A stretch of DNA of 64,000 nt, from assembly GCA_965204835.1 (NCBI GenBank), contig OZ242017.1, forward strand, positions 372,001-436,000. Direction: 5' to 3'. The DNA is from VXMT01 sp965204835. Lineage in GTDB: Bacteria; Chloroflexota; Dehalococcoidia; UBA2979. The translations under genes and the position numbers were made by a program. The notes below the pieces were generated by a model. The model was not told where the DNA came from. It ran no database searches and saw only the letters and a list, made by a program, of their open reading frames with translations. Shown one piece after another: positions 25,261 through 32,771 of this stretch (the first letter of the stretch is position 1; the number at the start of each line of letters is the position of its first letter).

Positions 25261-25434
25261 CTACTTCCGCTTCAGATCTTCTCGAGGCGTGAGATCGGCC
25301 TCTGTGTAGTTGGATTCGAAGTGCTTCGTTACCGATTCCGTGAGGCGTTCGTCATTGTGGATGGCGCGAACGCGGGCAGTTGCCTCTCGGTGGCGCGTCA
25401 CCTGCGACTCGATCTCCTTCCGAACTGTGACCAT
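25261..25434 (-). CDS. 57-residue putative antitoxin upstream of the RelE-like frame
   Basis: Starts at ATG 25434 with GAGG five bases upstream and runs to TAG at 25261. It begins MVTVRKEIESQVTRHREA and contains RVRAIHNDERLTESVTKHF and a charged C-terminus (TPREDLKRK). It is small, highly charged and helical, in keeping with an antitoxin. It ends 5 bp before the toxin-like frame, which lies in the -1 register relative to it. An inverted repeat that could be its operator lies upstream. No family recognised. Confidence 0.5.
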   Translation of the reverse strand: MVTVRKEIESQVTRHREATARVRAIHNDERLTESVTKHFESNYTEADLTPREDLKRK

Positions 25435-25471
25435 GTTTGCCTCCTCAACGAGACTTACGCAGCTTGTTGCT

Positions 25472-25488
25472 GGTTCTTACTACGAACC
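25472..25488. promoter_or_regulatory. Inverted repeat upstream of the 25.4-kb pair
   Basis: GGTTC-TTACTAC-GAACC lies 38 bp ahead of the putative antitoxin ATG. A TTGACA on the minus strand (25514-25509) lies just upstream of it, but no good -10 is visible at normal spacing. Candidate autoregulatory operator. Confidence 0.35.
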
Positions 25489-25613
25489 GTGACCTTCCTG
25501 GCGACCGGTGTCAAGGATGGTGACGCGTGTAGGCGCGTTCCCTGATTTGAGACGCCACCCGCAGACAGACTTCATCAAACGGAAGCCGCTCGATGCCGGA
25601 ACTCATGAATACC

Positions 25614-25916
25614 TCATTCCAGGTCCAGCACGTACTCCTCGACGACGCGGTCGATGACCTCGGCGCGGCCGAGGAGTTCACGGTCGGCGAAGCGCTGCGC
25701 CTCGTCGGCGAGCCGCCGCGCCGTCGCGAGGTCGCCCGAGACGACGGCGAACCCCACCTCGGCGCGCTGCGCGAGGTCCTGCGCGCCCACCTCGGCGGCG
25801 GAGACGTCGAGGCGCGCCCGCAGCCGCTCGACGAGCGAGCGCACGACGGCGCGTTTCTCCTTCAGGCTCTGCGCGGCGGGCAGGTACAGCGTGAGGACCA
25901 CGCTGACGGTCACCAT
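25614..25916 (-). CDS. DUF503 family protein
   Basis: A 100-residue protein of the DUF503/YlxP-like group, seen by SVVLTLYLPAAQSLKEKRAV at the N-terminus (a beta strand followed by the conserved SLKEKR), AEVGFAVVSGD, and a C-terminal helix-strand. Family members often sit near translation or ribosome-maturation genes. Here it follows scpB on the same strand with a 6-bp gap, suggesting co-transcription. No biochemical role is established. Confidence 0.9.
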   Translation of the reverse strand: MVTVSVVLTLYLPAAQSLKEKRAVVRSLVERLRARLDVSAAEVGAQDLAQRAEVGFAVVSGDLATARRLADEAQRFADRELLGRAEVIDRVVEEYVLDLE

Positions 25917-25922
25917 CGGAGG

Positions 25923-26618
25923 CTAGAGGTCGAGCGGCGGCTGGACCGCCGCGTCCGGGTCGGCGGCCGCGGGCACATCGCCGTTGTGACCGTCCGAGGG
26001 GGCCTCGGGCTCCGCGTCGCCGGACGCCGGCTCCTCGGGCAGCACGTGCTGCACGCCCTCGTCTAGGCCCAGCAACTCGGCAAGCTCATCGAGGCCGGGG
26101 AGGTGGTCGGCCTGCTCGAGCCCGAAGTGCTCGAGGAAGCGCTGCGTGGTGCCGTAGAGCCCGGGGCGGCCCGGCCCGTCGGCGCGGCCGACGCGCTCGA
26201 CGAGCCCGCGCGCGCGCAGCGTGGCGAGCACGCCGTCGCTGCTGGTGCCCCGGATCGCCTCGATGGCCGCGCGGGTGACCGGCTGGCGGTAGGCGATCAC
26301 CGCCAGCGTCTCGAGCGCTGCCGTCGAGAGCCGCCGCGAGGACTCCAGGCCGAGGAAGTGCTCGACGACTGCCGCCGCCTCCGGCGCCGTGATGAGCTGC
26401 ACGCCCTCGGGGCCGCTCTGCAGCCGGATGCCGCGGCCGTCGAGGCCGTCGCGGATCGTGTTCAGCCCTCGCCGCACCTTGCCGGGCGTGACGCCGAGCG
26501 TGCGCGCCAGCGTCGCCTCGACCACCGGGCCGTCGGCGACGAAGAGCAGCGCTTCGAGGAGCCCGGGCAACTCCTCGGCGGTCGGTTCGTCGAAGGGGGG
26601 TCGTGGTTCGTCCGGCAT
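25923..26618 (-). CDS. scpB: Segregation and condensation protein B
   Basis: Kleisin-interacting partner of the SMC-ScpA complex for chromosome compaction and segregation. 231 residues from ATG 26618 (MPDEPRPPFDEP); the longer frame to 26720 would overlap the divergent amidohydrolase gene. Two winged-helix domains are visible: LLEALLFVADGPVVEATLAR near the N-terminus and LETLAVIAYRQPVTRAAIE with IRGTSSDGVLATL, then GLYGTTQRFLEHFGL. The tail is acidic. No scpA is in the window. Confidence 0.93.
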   Translation of the reverse strand: MPDEPRPPFDEPTAEELPGLLEALLFVADGPVVEATLARTLGVTPGKVRRGLNTIRDGLDGRGIRLQSGPEGVQLITAPEAAAVVEHFLGLESSRRLSTAALETLAVIAYRQPVTRAAIEAIRGTSSDGVLATLRARGLVERVGRADGPGRPGLYGTTQRFLEHFGLEQADHLPGLDELAELLGLDEGVQHVLPEEPASGDAEPEAPSDGHNGDVPAAADPDAAVQPPLDL

Positions 26619-26700
26619 CGGGCCCGTGGCGGGGGGAGTAGCCAGGTGGAGCGCGGCGACGGGAGCCGTCGTTGCGCCGTCGTCCCGTACGATGCGCCGG

Positions 26701-27579
26701 ATGATCGTAGATGTCCACACCCACGCCTTCCCGCCCGCGATGGTGGCCGCGCGCGACCGCCTCGCGGGCGCCGATGCCGGCTTCGAGGCGCTCTACGCCA
26801 ACCCCCGTGCGCGCATGGCGACGGCGGACGAGGTGATCGAGGCGATGGACGGGGCGGGCGTCGACCGTGCGGTCGTCGCGGGCTTCGCGTGGGAGTCGCC
26901 CGACCTCTGCGCCGTGCATGCCGACTACCTGCTCGACGCCGCCGAGGGCTCAGGCGGCCGGCTGCTGCCGTTCGTGCCGGTGCCGACGGCGTTCCTCGGT
27001 GGCGTCGACATCGAGGCCGACGCGATGCGGGCGTGGCTCGAACCCATCGCGGCGCGCGGCGCGGCGGGCCTCGGCGAGATCCGGCTGGGCGGCGGGCCCC
27101 GCCCCGCCACCATCGAGGAGCAGGTGTTCGCAGCGAACCGGCTCGCCTCGCTCGTCGCGGGGTTCGACCTGCCGTTGCTCGCGCACGCCTCGGAGGAGGC
27201 GGGGCACGAGTACCCCGGTAAGGCGGGCGGGTTCACGTCCGGCGGGCTGTGGCGGCTGCTGGCGTCGCACCCCGTGCGCGTGATCGCCGCGCACTGGGGT
27301 GGGGGGCTGCCGTTCCACGCCCTCATGCCCGAGGTGCGCGCCGTCCTCAACGAGGGTCGCCTGCTCTTCGACTCGGCCGCGTCGAAGTACCTCTACGACC
27401 CGCCCATCTTCGGCACCGTCTCGGGGCTGGTGGGCACAGAGCATGTGGCGTGGGGCTCGGACTACCCGCTGCGCGGCATGGCAACCGACCGCGCGGACGC
27501 CGAGGCGGCAACGGGCGAGGGCGCGCTCCGCGACGCCGTGCTCGGCGGCAACGCCGCGCGCTTCCTCGGCATCGAGTAG
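26701..27579 (+). CDS. Amidohydrolase-family metalloenzyme (TIM barrel)
   Basis: A 292-residue enzyme of the amidohydrolase_2 group (ACMSD/resorcylate decarboxylase type). Metal-binding pattern: HxH in VDVHTHAFP, a His in LLAHASEEAGHEYPG, a His in VIAAHWGGGLPF, and the final Asp in AWGSDYPLRG. The start at 26701 gives the standard MIVDVHTH beginning; an in-frame ATG lies 9 bp upstream. The true reaction (hydrolysis or decarboxylation) cannot be decided. It is followed one base later by the thpR start. Confidence 0.87.
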   Translation: MIVDVHTHAFPPAMVAARDRLAGADAGFEALYANPRARMATADEVIEAMDGAGVDRAVVAGFAWESPDLCAVHADYLLDAAEGSGGRLLPFVPVPTAFLGGVDIEADAMRAWLEPIAARGAAGLGEIRLGGGPRPATIEEQVFAANRLASLVAGFDLPLLAHASEEAGHEYPGKAGGFTSGGLWRLLASHPVRVIAAHWGGGLPFHALMPEVRAVLNEGRLLFDSAASKYLYDPPIFGTVSGLVGTEHVAWGSDYPLRGMATDRADAEAATGEGALRDAVLGGNAARFLGIE

Positions 27580-27580
27580 C

Positions 27581-28135
27581 GTGCGCCTCTTCCTCGCCCT
27601 CGAACTGCCCGACGCCTGGCTGGCCGAGGCTGGGCGCGCCCTCGACGCGCTGACCGCTGCCCTCGACGACGACGCCGACGTGCTGCGACCGGTCGCGCTC
27701 GACCGCATGCACCTCACCGTGCGCTTCCTCGGCGAGGTCGACGAGGACGTCGTGCCGGCGCTCGACGCAGCGCTCCGCGAGCACGTCCCGCCGGTCGGCG
27801 TCGACCTCGAGCTCGCCGCGGCCGGGACGTTCGGCTCGGCCGCGCGCACCTCGGTCGCATGGCTCGGCCTCGGCGGCGACCTCGACGCGCTCCGGGCGCT
27901 CGCCGGCCGCGTCGAGGTGGCCGTGGAGGCGGCGGGCCTGCCCTCGGAGCGCCGCGAGCTACGCCCCCACGTCACCCTCGCGCGCGTCCGCCAGCGCGCC
28001 TCGGCCGCCCAGCGCCGTGCCCTCGCCGCCCTCGACGCGCCGGGCCCGCACCCGCACCGCGCGTCCGAGGTGGTGCTGGTGCGCTCGCACCTCGGGTCGG
28101 GCCAGCCGCGGTACGAGGTGCTGGGGCGGTATTGA
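27581..28135 (+). CDS. thpR: RNA 2',3'-cyclic phosphodiesterase
   Basis: A 184-residue protein of the 2H phosphoesterase superfamily (LigT/ThpR). The two catalytic HxT motifs are in MHLTVRFLGE and LRPHVTLARV. It starts at GTG 27581, one base after the upstream stop, giving VRLFLALELPDAW, the usual family opening. Bacterial ThpR opens 2',3'-cyclic phosphates on RNA ends in vitro. Confidence 0.92.
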   Translation: MRLFLALELPDAWLAEAGRALDALTAALDDDADVLRPVALDRMHLTVRFLGEVDEDVVPALDAALREHVPPVGVDLELAAAGTFGSAARTSVAWLGLGGDLDALRALAGRVEVAVEAAGLPSERRELRPHVTLARVRQRASAAQRRALAALDAPGPHPHRASEVVLVRSHLGSGQPRYEVLGRY

Positions 28136-28227
28136 GCCGGTGTGCCACATCCTTGCTCGGGATGCTCGGCACCAATGCCACACTTGCCTCACCGAGGGTT
28201 CGTGCGACGCAAGGCTGGGGGCCGAGA

Positions 28228-29115
28228 ATGGCTGCGGGAACAAGGCATGAGAGGGCGGCGCGGACCGCATTGTCGTCCGCACTGGTCAGCGTGGCCACAG
28301 ACGAGTTCCTACGCCTCAGTCAGCGAGGGGGCGAACAGAACGCAGCTCGCGCCGTCGAGTCCGCCCTCCGCGAGCTTGGGGGTCTGCGGCGCGATGTGAT
28401 GCCGAACTACAACGACCCATGGGTCGTGCTGTTCTATGCCCTTCGGTATCACGCATCGCACGTGAATCTCGCGTTCTCCACTATCCGCAGGGTGCTTCGT
28501 GTCAGATCTGGGCACGTGCAGGTCGTAGACTTCGGTGCGGGCACTCTCGCAACACAGTTCGGAGTCGCGCTCACACTTGCCGAATCGGGGGCCGACGTGA
28601 GCGCAAACGTTCACTGCATCGATGAGAGTCCCGAGATGATGGATCTCGGAGCGAGAATCTGGGAGGCGTTCTCTGAGCGCATCAGGGATGAGGATCGGCG
28701 GATCTACGATGCCTGCGATCGCGTTGCTGCTGTCCGCGTCCGGGAGGACACCGTGGCGATACAAGCCAACGCGAGCAGGTTGCTCACGGTCTTTCACGCC
28801 GCATACGGAGAGAACTCAAGGGAAGTGGCGCAGTCCCTGGCTAAGCTCGGGAAACGGCTCGATCCGCACGCGTGTATTGTGACCGCTCAAGAGAGCAAGG
28901 CCCCGCTAGCGGCGCGTATGGCGCCAGTAGGCGTTGCTCGCGCCGAGGATGTCCGGCCGATGCTCCGTGGTGACCTCCCGAAGGTGACAGAGGTGCGGAA
29001 GAGGATCTGGTCCTCGATCGGGAGACCATCGGGAATTACCGAGCGCTTCCTGACCATGAGAGTGGGCTGGGAGTGGCCAGGGTCGGCAATTCTCACCTTC
29101 GCCCGTTCGTCATGA
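28228..29115 (+). CDS. SAM-dependent methyltransferase-like protein
   Basis: About 295 residues from ATG 28228; an in-frame ATG at 28162 and a GTG at 28291 are alternatives. The SAM-binding motif I is VQVVDFGAGTLATQFGVAL, followed by an acidic VHCIDESPEMMDLG (motif II). The region after MPNYNDPWVVLFYALRYHASHVN resembles methyltransferases found in small accessory clusters. Base composition is distinctly less G+C-rich than the genes to the left. The TGA overlaps the ATG of the radical SAM gene (ATGA), implying a joint function. Substrate unknown. Confidence 0.7.
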   Translation: MAAGTRHERAARTALSSALVSVATDEFLRLSQRGGEQNAARAVESALRELGGLRRDVMPNYNDPWVVLFYALRYHASHVNLAFSTIRRVLRVRSGHVQVVDFGAGTLATQFGVALTLAESGADVSANVHCIDESPEMMDLGARIWEAFSERIRDEDRRIYDACDRVAAVRVREDTVAIQANASRLLTVFHAAYGENSREVAQSLAKLGKRLDPHACIVTAQESKAPLAARMAPVGVARAEDVRPMLRGDLPKVTEVRKRIWSSIGRPSGITERFLTMRVGWEWPGSAILTFARSS

Positions 29116-30041
29116 ACCCCGGCGAGCCGCCCGACCAACCCTCGCTGTTTGACTCCCCACCAGGACAGCCCACCGCATACGACGCGGCGTTCCGCACGGG
29201 ACGCGTCGAGGTCTCCTCGAAGTCCGCGCGCGAGATCCTGATGCGCGCGACCGGGTTCATGGGCGAGTACGACTTCACCCTCAACCCGTACAGCGGCTGC
29301 GCCTTCGGATGCACGTACTGCTACGCGGCGTTCTTCAGCCGCACGGCCGAGCGACGCGACACGTGGGGCGGATGGGTCGAGGTCAAGGAGAACGCCGTCG
29401 AGCTGATCATGCGGCGCAAGATCGGGAAGCTCGACGGCAAGTGCATCTACATGAGCAGCGTCACCGACCCGTATCAGCCCGTCGAGCGCACGGTTGGGCT
29501 GACGCGCGGGGTGTTGCAGGTGCTCGCCGACCGCCACGCCCCGAAGCTGGTCGTGCAGACGCGCAGTCCAGACGTGGTGCGCGACCGCGACCTGTTCCAG
29601 CAGATCGAGGATGGCGGCGGGCGTGTCCGCGTCAACATGACTGTGACCACCGACAACGAGGACGTGCGGCGCACGTTCGAGCCCTTCTGCCCCTCGAATG
29701 ACCAGCGACTGGAGGCCGTGGCGGAACTGCGCCGGGCCGGCATCGATGTCGGCGTGACGATGACGCCGCTGCTGCTGGTCCGCGACGCCGAGGCGTTCGC
29801 GGAGCGCCTGGTCGAGACCGGGGCGGAGCACTTCATCGCGCAGCCGTTCCACTTCGCGCGCGGCAAGTTCGTCGCCTCGACGCGCGAGGGGGCGCTGGCG
29901 CTGATGGCGGAGAAGCTGGGCTGCGAGGTGGCCGTGTTCCAGTCGCGCTACCTCGATCACTACCGCGAGGTCTTCGAGGTGCTGGACGCGGCGCTGCCGG
30001 AGCTGGGCGAGGGCAAGGACGGATTCGCGCCGCCGTTCTGA
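29112..30041 (+). CDS. SPL-family radical SAM protein
   Basis: A 309-residue protein of the spore-photoproduct-lyase-like radical SAM group (COG1533). The cluster cysteines are Cys63, Cys67 and Cys70 in YSGCAFGCTYCYA. Further landmarks are SSVTDPYQPVERTVGLTRG and MTVTTDNEDVRRTFEPFCP. Known members include spore photoproduct lyase, but most are uncharacterised. The ATG at 29112 overlaps the stop of the methyltransferase-like gene. Confidence 0.88.
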   Translation: MNPGEPPDQPSLFDSPPGQPTAYDAAFRTGRVEVSSKSAREILMRATGFMGEYDFTLNPYSGCAFGCTYCYAAFFSRTAERRDTWGGWVEVKENAVELIMRRKIGKLDGKCIYMSSVTDPYQPVERTVGLTRGVLQVLADRHAPKLVVQTRSPDVVRDRDLFQQIEDGGGRVRVNMTVTTDNEDVRRTFEPFCPSNDQRLEAVAELRRAGIDVGVTMTPLLLVRDAEAFAERLVETGAEHFIAQPFHFARGKFVASTREGALALMAEKLGCEVAVFQSRYLDHYREVFEVLDAALPELGEGKDGFAPPF

Positions 30042-30166
30042 TAACGGTCGTGTATCCCTCGGCGTGGATGTTGACGAGGGCGGCGCGGGACGCCTAGTCT
30101 CGACGTGATGGGTGCTCACGACGGGTTCGTCATCCCACCGGACGCAGCGCAGGCTCCTCTACGTCA

Positions 30167-30197
30167 ACGCCGCGGCGTGTGCCGCGGCGTCGTCTTG
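30167..30197 (+). terminator. Hairpin, probable terminator after the radical SAM gene
   Basis: ACGCCGCGGC-GTGT-GCCGCGGCGT, a perfect 10-bp stem with a four-base loop, followed by CGTCTTG, the same tail as after the rpsT hairpin. It lies 125 bp after the radical SAM stop and 57 bp before the SWIM gene. Confidence 0.6.
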
Positions 30198-30253
30198 CGC
30201 GCCGCCCGCACGCACCCTCCGACGCGCACTCCCCGCATCGGACAGGAGGCCTG

Positions 30254-30499
30254 ATGCACTCGGGCATGATTGGCAAGGTCGAGAAGGCGCGCCGCTACTC
30301 GCGCGAGCGCGACCGCCTGCGGTTCTCGCAACTCACCGTATCGATCGACGGTGACAACGGCGTACACGAGGTGCGCTTCGAGGACGGACGCTGGGAGTGC
30401 AGATGCGACTTCTTCGCGCATCGCCGCACCTGCGCACACGTCATGACGCTCGAGCTCGTGCTCGAAGGGATGCTGCCGCAGGAGGCCGCCGTCGCCTGA
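30254..30499 (+). CDS. SWIM zinc-finger small protein
   Basis: An 81-residue protein from ATG 30254 with ACAGGAGG upstream. Its SWIM motif, C-x-C-x8-C-x-H, reads CRCDFFAHRRTCAH at about residues 54-67; SWIM domains mediate DNA or protein contacts. The remainder is basic (VEKARRYSRERDRL). It stands alone between two stem-loop regions. Function unknown. Confidence 0.78.
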   Translation: MHSGMIGKVEKARRYSRERDRLRFSQLTVSIDGDNGVHEVRFEDGRWECRCDFFAHRRTCAHVMTLELVLEGMLPQEAAVA

Positions 30500-30529
30500 C
30501 CCCGGCGACTCGCGCGACCTCGCCCGCAA

Positions 30530-30594
30530 CGCCGAGGCGACATGCCGCCTCGGCGCGCCCGTGGCACGCCTCGACGCCGCCGACCTCGGCGGCG
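30530..30594. repeat. Two adjacent perfect hairpins after the SWIM gene
   Basis: Hairpin 1: CGCCGAGGCG - ACATGC - CGCCTCGGCG (30530-30555). Hairpin 2: CGCCGCCGA - CC - TCGGCGGCG (30575-30594). No T tract follows either. They may jointly end transcription from the left and from the convergent retropepsin gene, or be structured RNA. Confidence 0.5.
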
Positions 30595-30707
30595 GTGGAC
30601 CGTCGGCTTCGCGCTTGCCCGCGTTGCGTTCTGGGCGGCCCGCCGGGACATCGCCATCCGAAGACCACATCGACCAGACCGAGGCTGTCCTGGACCGACC
30701 GTCGGGA

Positions 30708-31148
30708 TTACCGTTCGTCGCTCAGCACGACCCGTCCCGTGCTCCCCATGTACGTCATGGTGAAGTGCTGAAGTAGATCCCGGCCGAGCAGCGCCACATA
30801 CGGGTGCCCACCCTCGGCGAGGCGCACACCACTGAAGACGCCATGCAGCGTGATGCCCAGTTCCGGCACCCTCATCTGGGCGGCGTAGCGCGCGGCGTCC
30901 GTCGGTCCCGAGACGCCCGATATGGTGAGCCGGTCTACTTCCGGGAGGCCGAGGCGTTGCGCCAGCCGTTCGTCGATACAACTTCCGGCCGCGCCAGTGT
31001 CGATGAGTGCCGCATGCTGGTCGCCGGGCAAGCGCGGGAGCCCGGCGCTGCCCGTCCAACCCGGATCGAAGCCGATCGCTATGTACGCTGTCGGTCCGAA
31101 CTCGAGCAGGAGGTCTCCGGACTCGAACCCACACTCAAGCGCGGGCAC
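30708..31148 (-). CDS. Retropepsin-like (clan AA) aspartic protease, second copy
   Basis: A 146-residue protein with the active-site DTG at residues 50-52 in HAALIDTGAAGSCID, followed by LAQRLGLPEVD and LTISGVSGP, then the family's second motif in ALLGRDLLQHFTMTYMGSTG. A single catalytic Asp implies a homodimer. Its start overlaps the end of the upstream 86-residue gene by 14 bases. This repeats the arrangement at 3647-4287, though the two proteases have diverged strongly. Confidence 0.82.
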   Translation of the reverse strand: MPALECGFESGDLLLEFGPTAYIAIGFDPGWTGSAGLPRLPGDQHAALIDTGAAGSCIDERLAQRLGLPEVDRLTISGVSGPTDAARYAAQMRVPELGITLHGVFSGVRLAEGGHPYVALLGRDLLQHFTMTYMGSTGRVVLSDER

Positions 31149-31395
31149 GGGACGACCCGAAGGTGACCGAGGCGGGGAGGCGCGGCGGTGGTGCGCCGAC
31201 CTGCCGGATCAGGTACGGGCCTCTCCCGAACTTGCGCATCGCCGTCGTGATCGCTTCGTCGTACGTGGCGTAGGCGCCGATCAGCGACTCGTCGTGGAAC
31301 ACGACCCAGCGGCCGTGATGGTCGCGTTCGAGTCGCTCACGATGCGTGTCATACGCCGCGATCTGCCGGTCCAGGGCATCCATGTGCTTGCTCAT
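31135..31395 (-). CDS. Small alpha/beta partner of the second retropepsin (DUF5678-like)
   Basis: 86 residues: an N-terminal charged helix (DRQIAAYDTHRERLERDH), then GRWVVFHDESLIGAYATYDE, AITTAMRKFGRGPYLIRQVG and a Pro-rich tail. The WVVFHD...GAYATYDEA...FGRGPYLIRQVG pattern fits what I recall as DUF5678. It aligns in layout with the small protein at 3647-3919 (YVALDID...DIDACDALYERCPGAVNVYIARVG). It overlaps the retropepsin start by 14 bases. Confidence 0.78.
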   Translation of the reverse strand: MSKHMDALDRQIAAYDTHRERLERDHHGRWVVFHDESLIGAYATYDEAITTAMRKFGRGPYLIRQVGAPPPRLPASVTFGSSRARA

Positions 31396-31475
31396 TCCCG
31401 CTGTGGGAGCGGTACGTGCGGGCCGACCTTAGCACGGTCGTGTGTGGATCCAGGCGGGGCGAGCGGCAGGACAGG

Positions 31476-32735
31476 CTAGTCGTCGAAGCGCTGGAGCGCG
31501 AGCACGGCGTTCTGGCCGCCGAAGCCGAACGAGTTCTTGAGCATCGTCCGCACGTCGGCGTTGCGCGACTCCTTCGGCACGTAGTCGAGGTCGCACTCCG
31601 GGTCGGGGTTATCGAGGTTGATCGTCGGGGCGATCCGGCCCGTCAGGAGCGCCTGGATCGCGGCGATCGTCTCGACGCCGCCGGCGCCGCCGAGCAGGTG
31701 CCCGACCTGCGACTTGAAGGCCGTCACCGGCACCCGGTAGGCGTGCTCGCCGAAGACCGCGCGGATCGCCTTCGTCTCCGCGATGTCGCCCACCTCGGTC
31801 GCCGTGGCGTGCGCCGAGATGTAGTCGATCTCCTCGGCGGCGAGGCCCGCGGCGTCCAGCGCCGACTGCATCGCGCGCGCCGCGCCCTCGCCACCGTCGG
31901 GGGGCGCGACCAGGTAGGCGGCGTCCGCGCTCACGCCGTAGCCGAGCACCTCGACGAGCGGGCGCGCGCCGCGCGCCTGCGCGTGCTCGAGGCTCTCCAG
32001 CACGAGCAGCCCGGCGCCCTCCGACGGCGCGAAGCCGTCGCGGTCGCGGTCGAAGGGGCGCGAGGACTCGGCGGGGCGGTCGTTGAAGCCGGTGGTGAGG
32101 GCGCGCATGGCGCAGAACGCCGCAAGGCCGAGCTCGGAGATGCCGGCCTCGCTGCCGCCGGCGAGCATCACGTCGGCCTCGCCGCGGCGGATCACCTCGG
32201 CGGCGTCGCCGATGGCCTGGGTGCCGGCCGCGCAGGCCGTGGTCACGGTGTTGGTGTGGCCGAGCAGGCCGAGCTGGATGGTGAGGTTCCCGGCCGCCAT
32301 GTTCGGCAGCATCTTCGCGAGGTACAGCGGGTCGACGCGCATCCCGCCCCGGCCCAGCACCGTGCGCATCGCGCGGTCGGTCTCCGGGAGCCCGCCGCCG
32401 CCGTTGCCGAGCACCGTGCCGACGCGGCGGCGGTCGATGGTGTCGAGGTCCAGCGCGGCGTCGTCGAGGGCCTGCTTGCCGGCGGCGATGGCGAACTGTG
32501 AGAAGCGCGCCATGCGGCGCGCGGTGCGGCGGTCCATCCACTCGGTCGGGTCGAACTCCTCGACCTGGCCGGCGACCTTGCAGGGGTAGTCGGTGGGGTC
32601 GATGGCGGTGAGCTCGGTGATCCCGGACTCGCCTGCGGCGGCGCGCTGCCACATCTCGTCGACGGTGTTGCCGAGCGGCGAGATGACGCCCATGCCCGTG
32701 ATGACGATGCGCCCGCGTCCGTTGCCCGATGCCAT
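31476..32735 (-). CDS. fabF: 3-oxoacyl-[acyl-carrier-protein] synthase II
   Basis: Condensing enzyme of fatty acid elongation. 419 residues, normal length. The thiolase-fold active site is visible: nucleophile Cys in TVTTACAAGTQAIGDA, His in SAHATATEVGD, and His in FKSQVGHLLGGAGG. It begins RIVITGMGVISPLG after a short glycine-rich lead. No acpP, fabD or fabG neighbours are present; folC follows upstream on the same strand 36 bp away. Confidence 0.95.
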   Translation of the reverse strand: MASGNGRGRIVITGMGVISPLGNTVDEMWQRAAAGESGITELTAIDPTDYPCKVAGQVEEFDPTEWMDRRTARRMARFSQFAIAAGKQALDDAALDLDTIDRRRVGTVLGNGGGGLPETDRAMRTVLGRGGMRVDPLYLAKMLPNMAAGNLTIQLGLLGHTNTVTTACAAGTQAIGDAAEVIRRGEADVMLAGGSEAGISELGLAAFCAMRALTTGFNDRPAESSRPFDRDRDGFAPSEGAGLLVLESLEHAQARGARPLVEVLGYGVSADAAYLVAPPDGGEGAARAMQSALDAAGLAAEEIDYISAHATATEVGDIAETKAIRAVFGEHAYRVPVTAFKSQVGHLLGGAGGVETIAAIQALLTGRIAPTINLDNPDPECDLDYVPKESRNADVRTMLKNSFGFGGQNAVLALQRFDD

Positions 32736-32771
32736 GGTTACTCGCGGCCTCCGTGAAGCGTACGCGCCAGT

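Noticed and set aside
25243..25545. 100-codon plus-strand frame at the 25-kb locus
   Set aside because: No recognisable pattern and antisense to the better-supported toxin-antitoxin-like frames.
28142..28227. Longer start for the methyltransferase-like gene (ATG 28162)
   Set aside because: The added residues are weakly protein-like and the 28228 ATG has a better purine-rich lead; not decisive.
29112..30041. Spore photoproduct lyase as a specific call
   Set aside because: Only the SPL-family radical SAM core is visible; lineage and context give no support for sporulation, so only the family is claimed.
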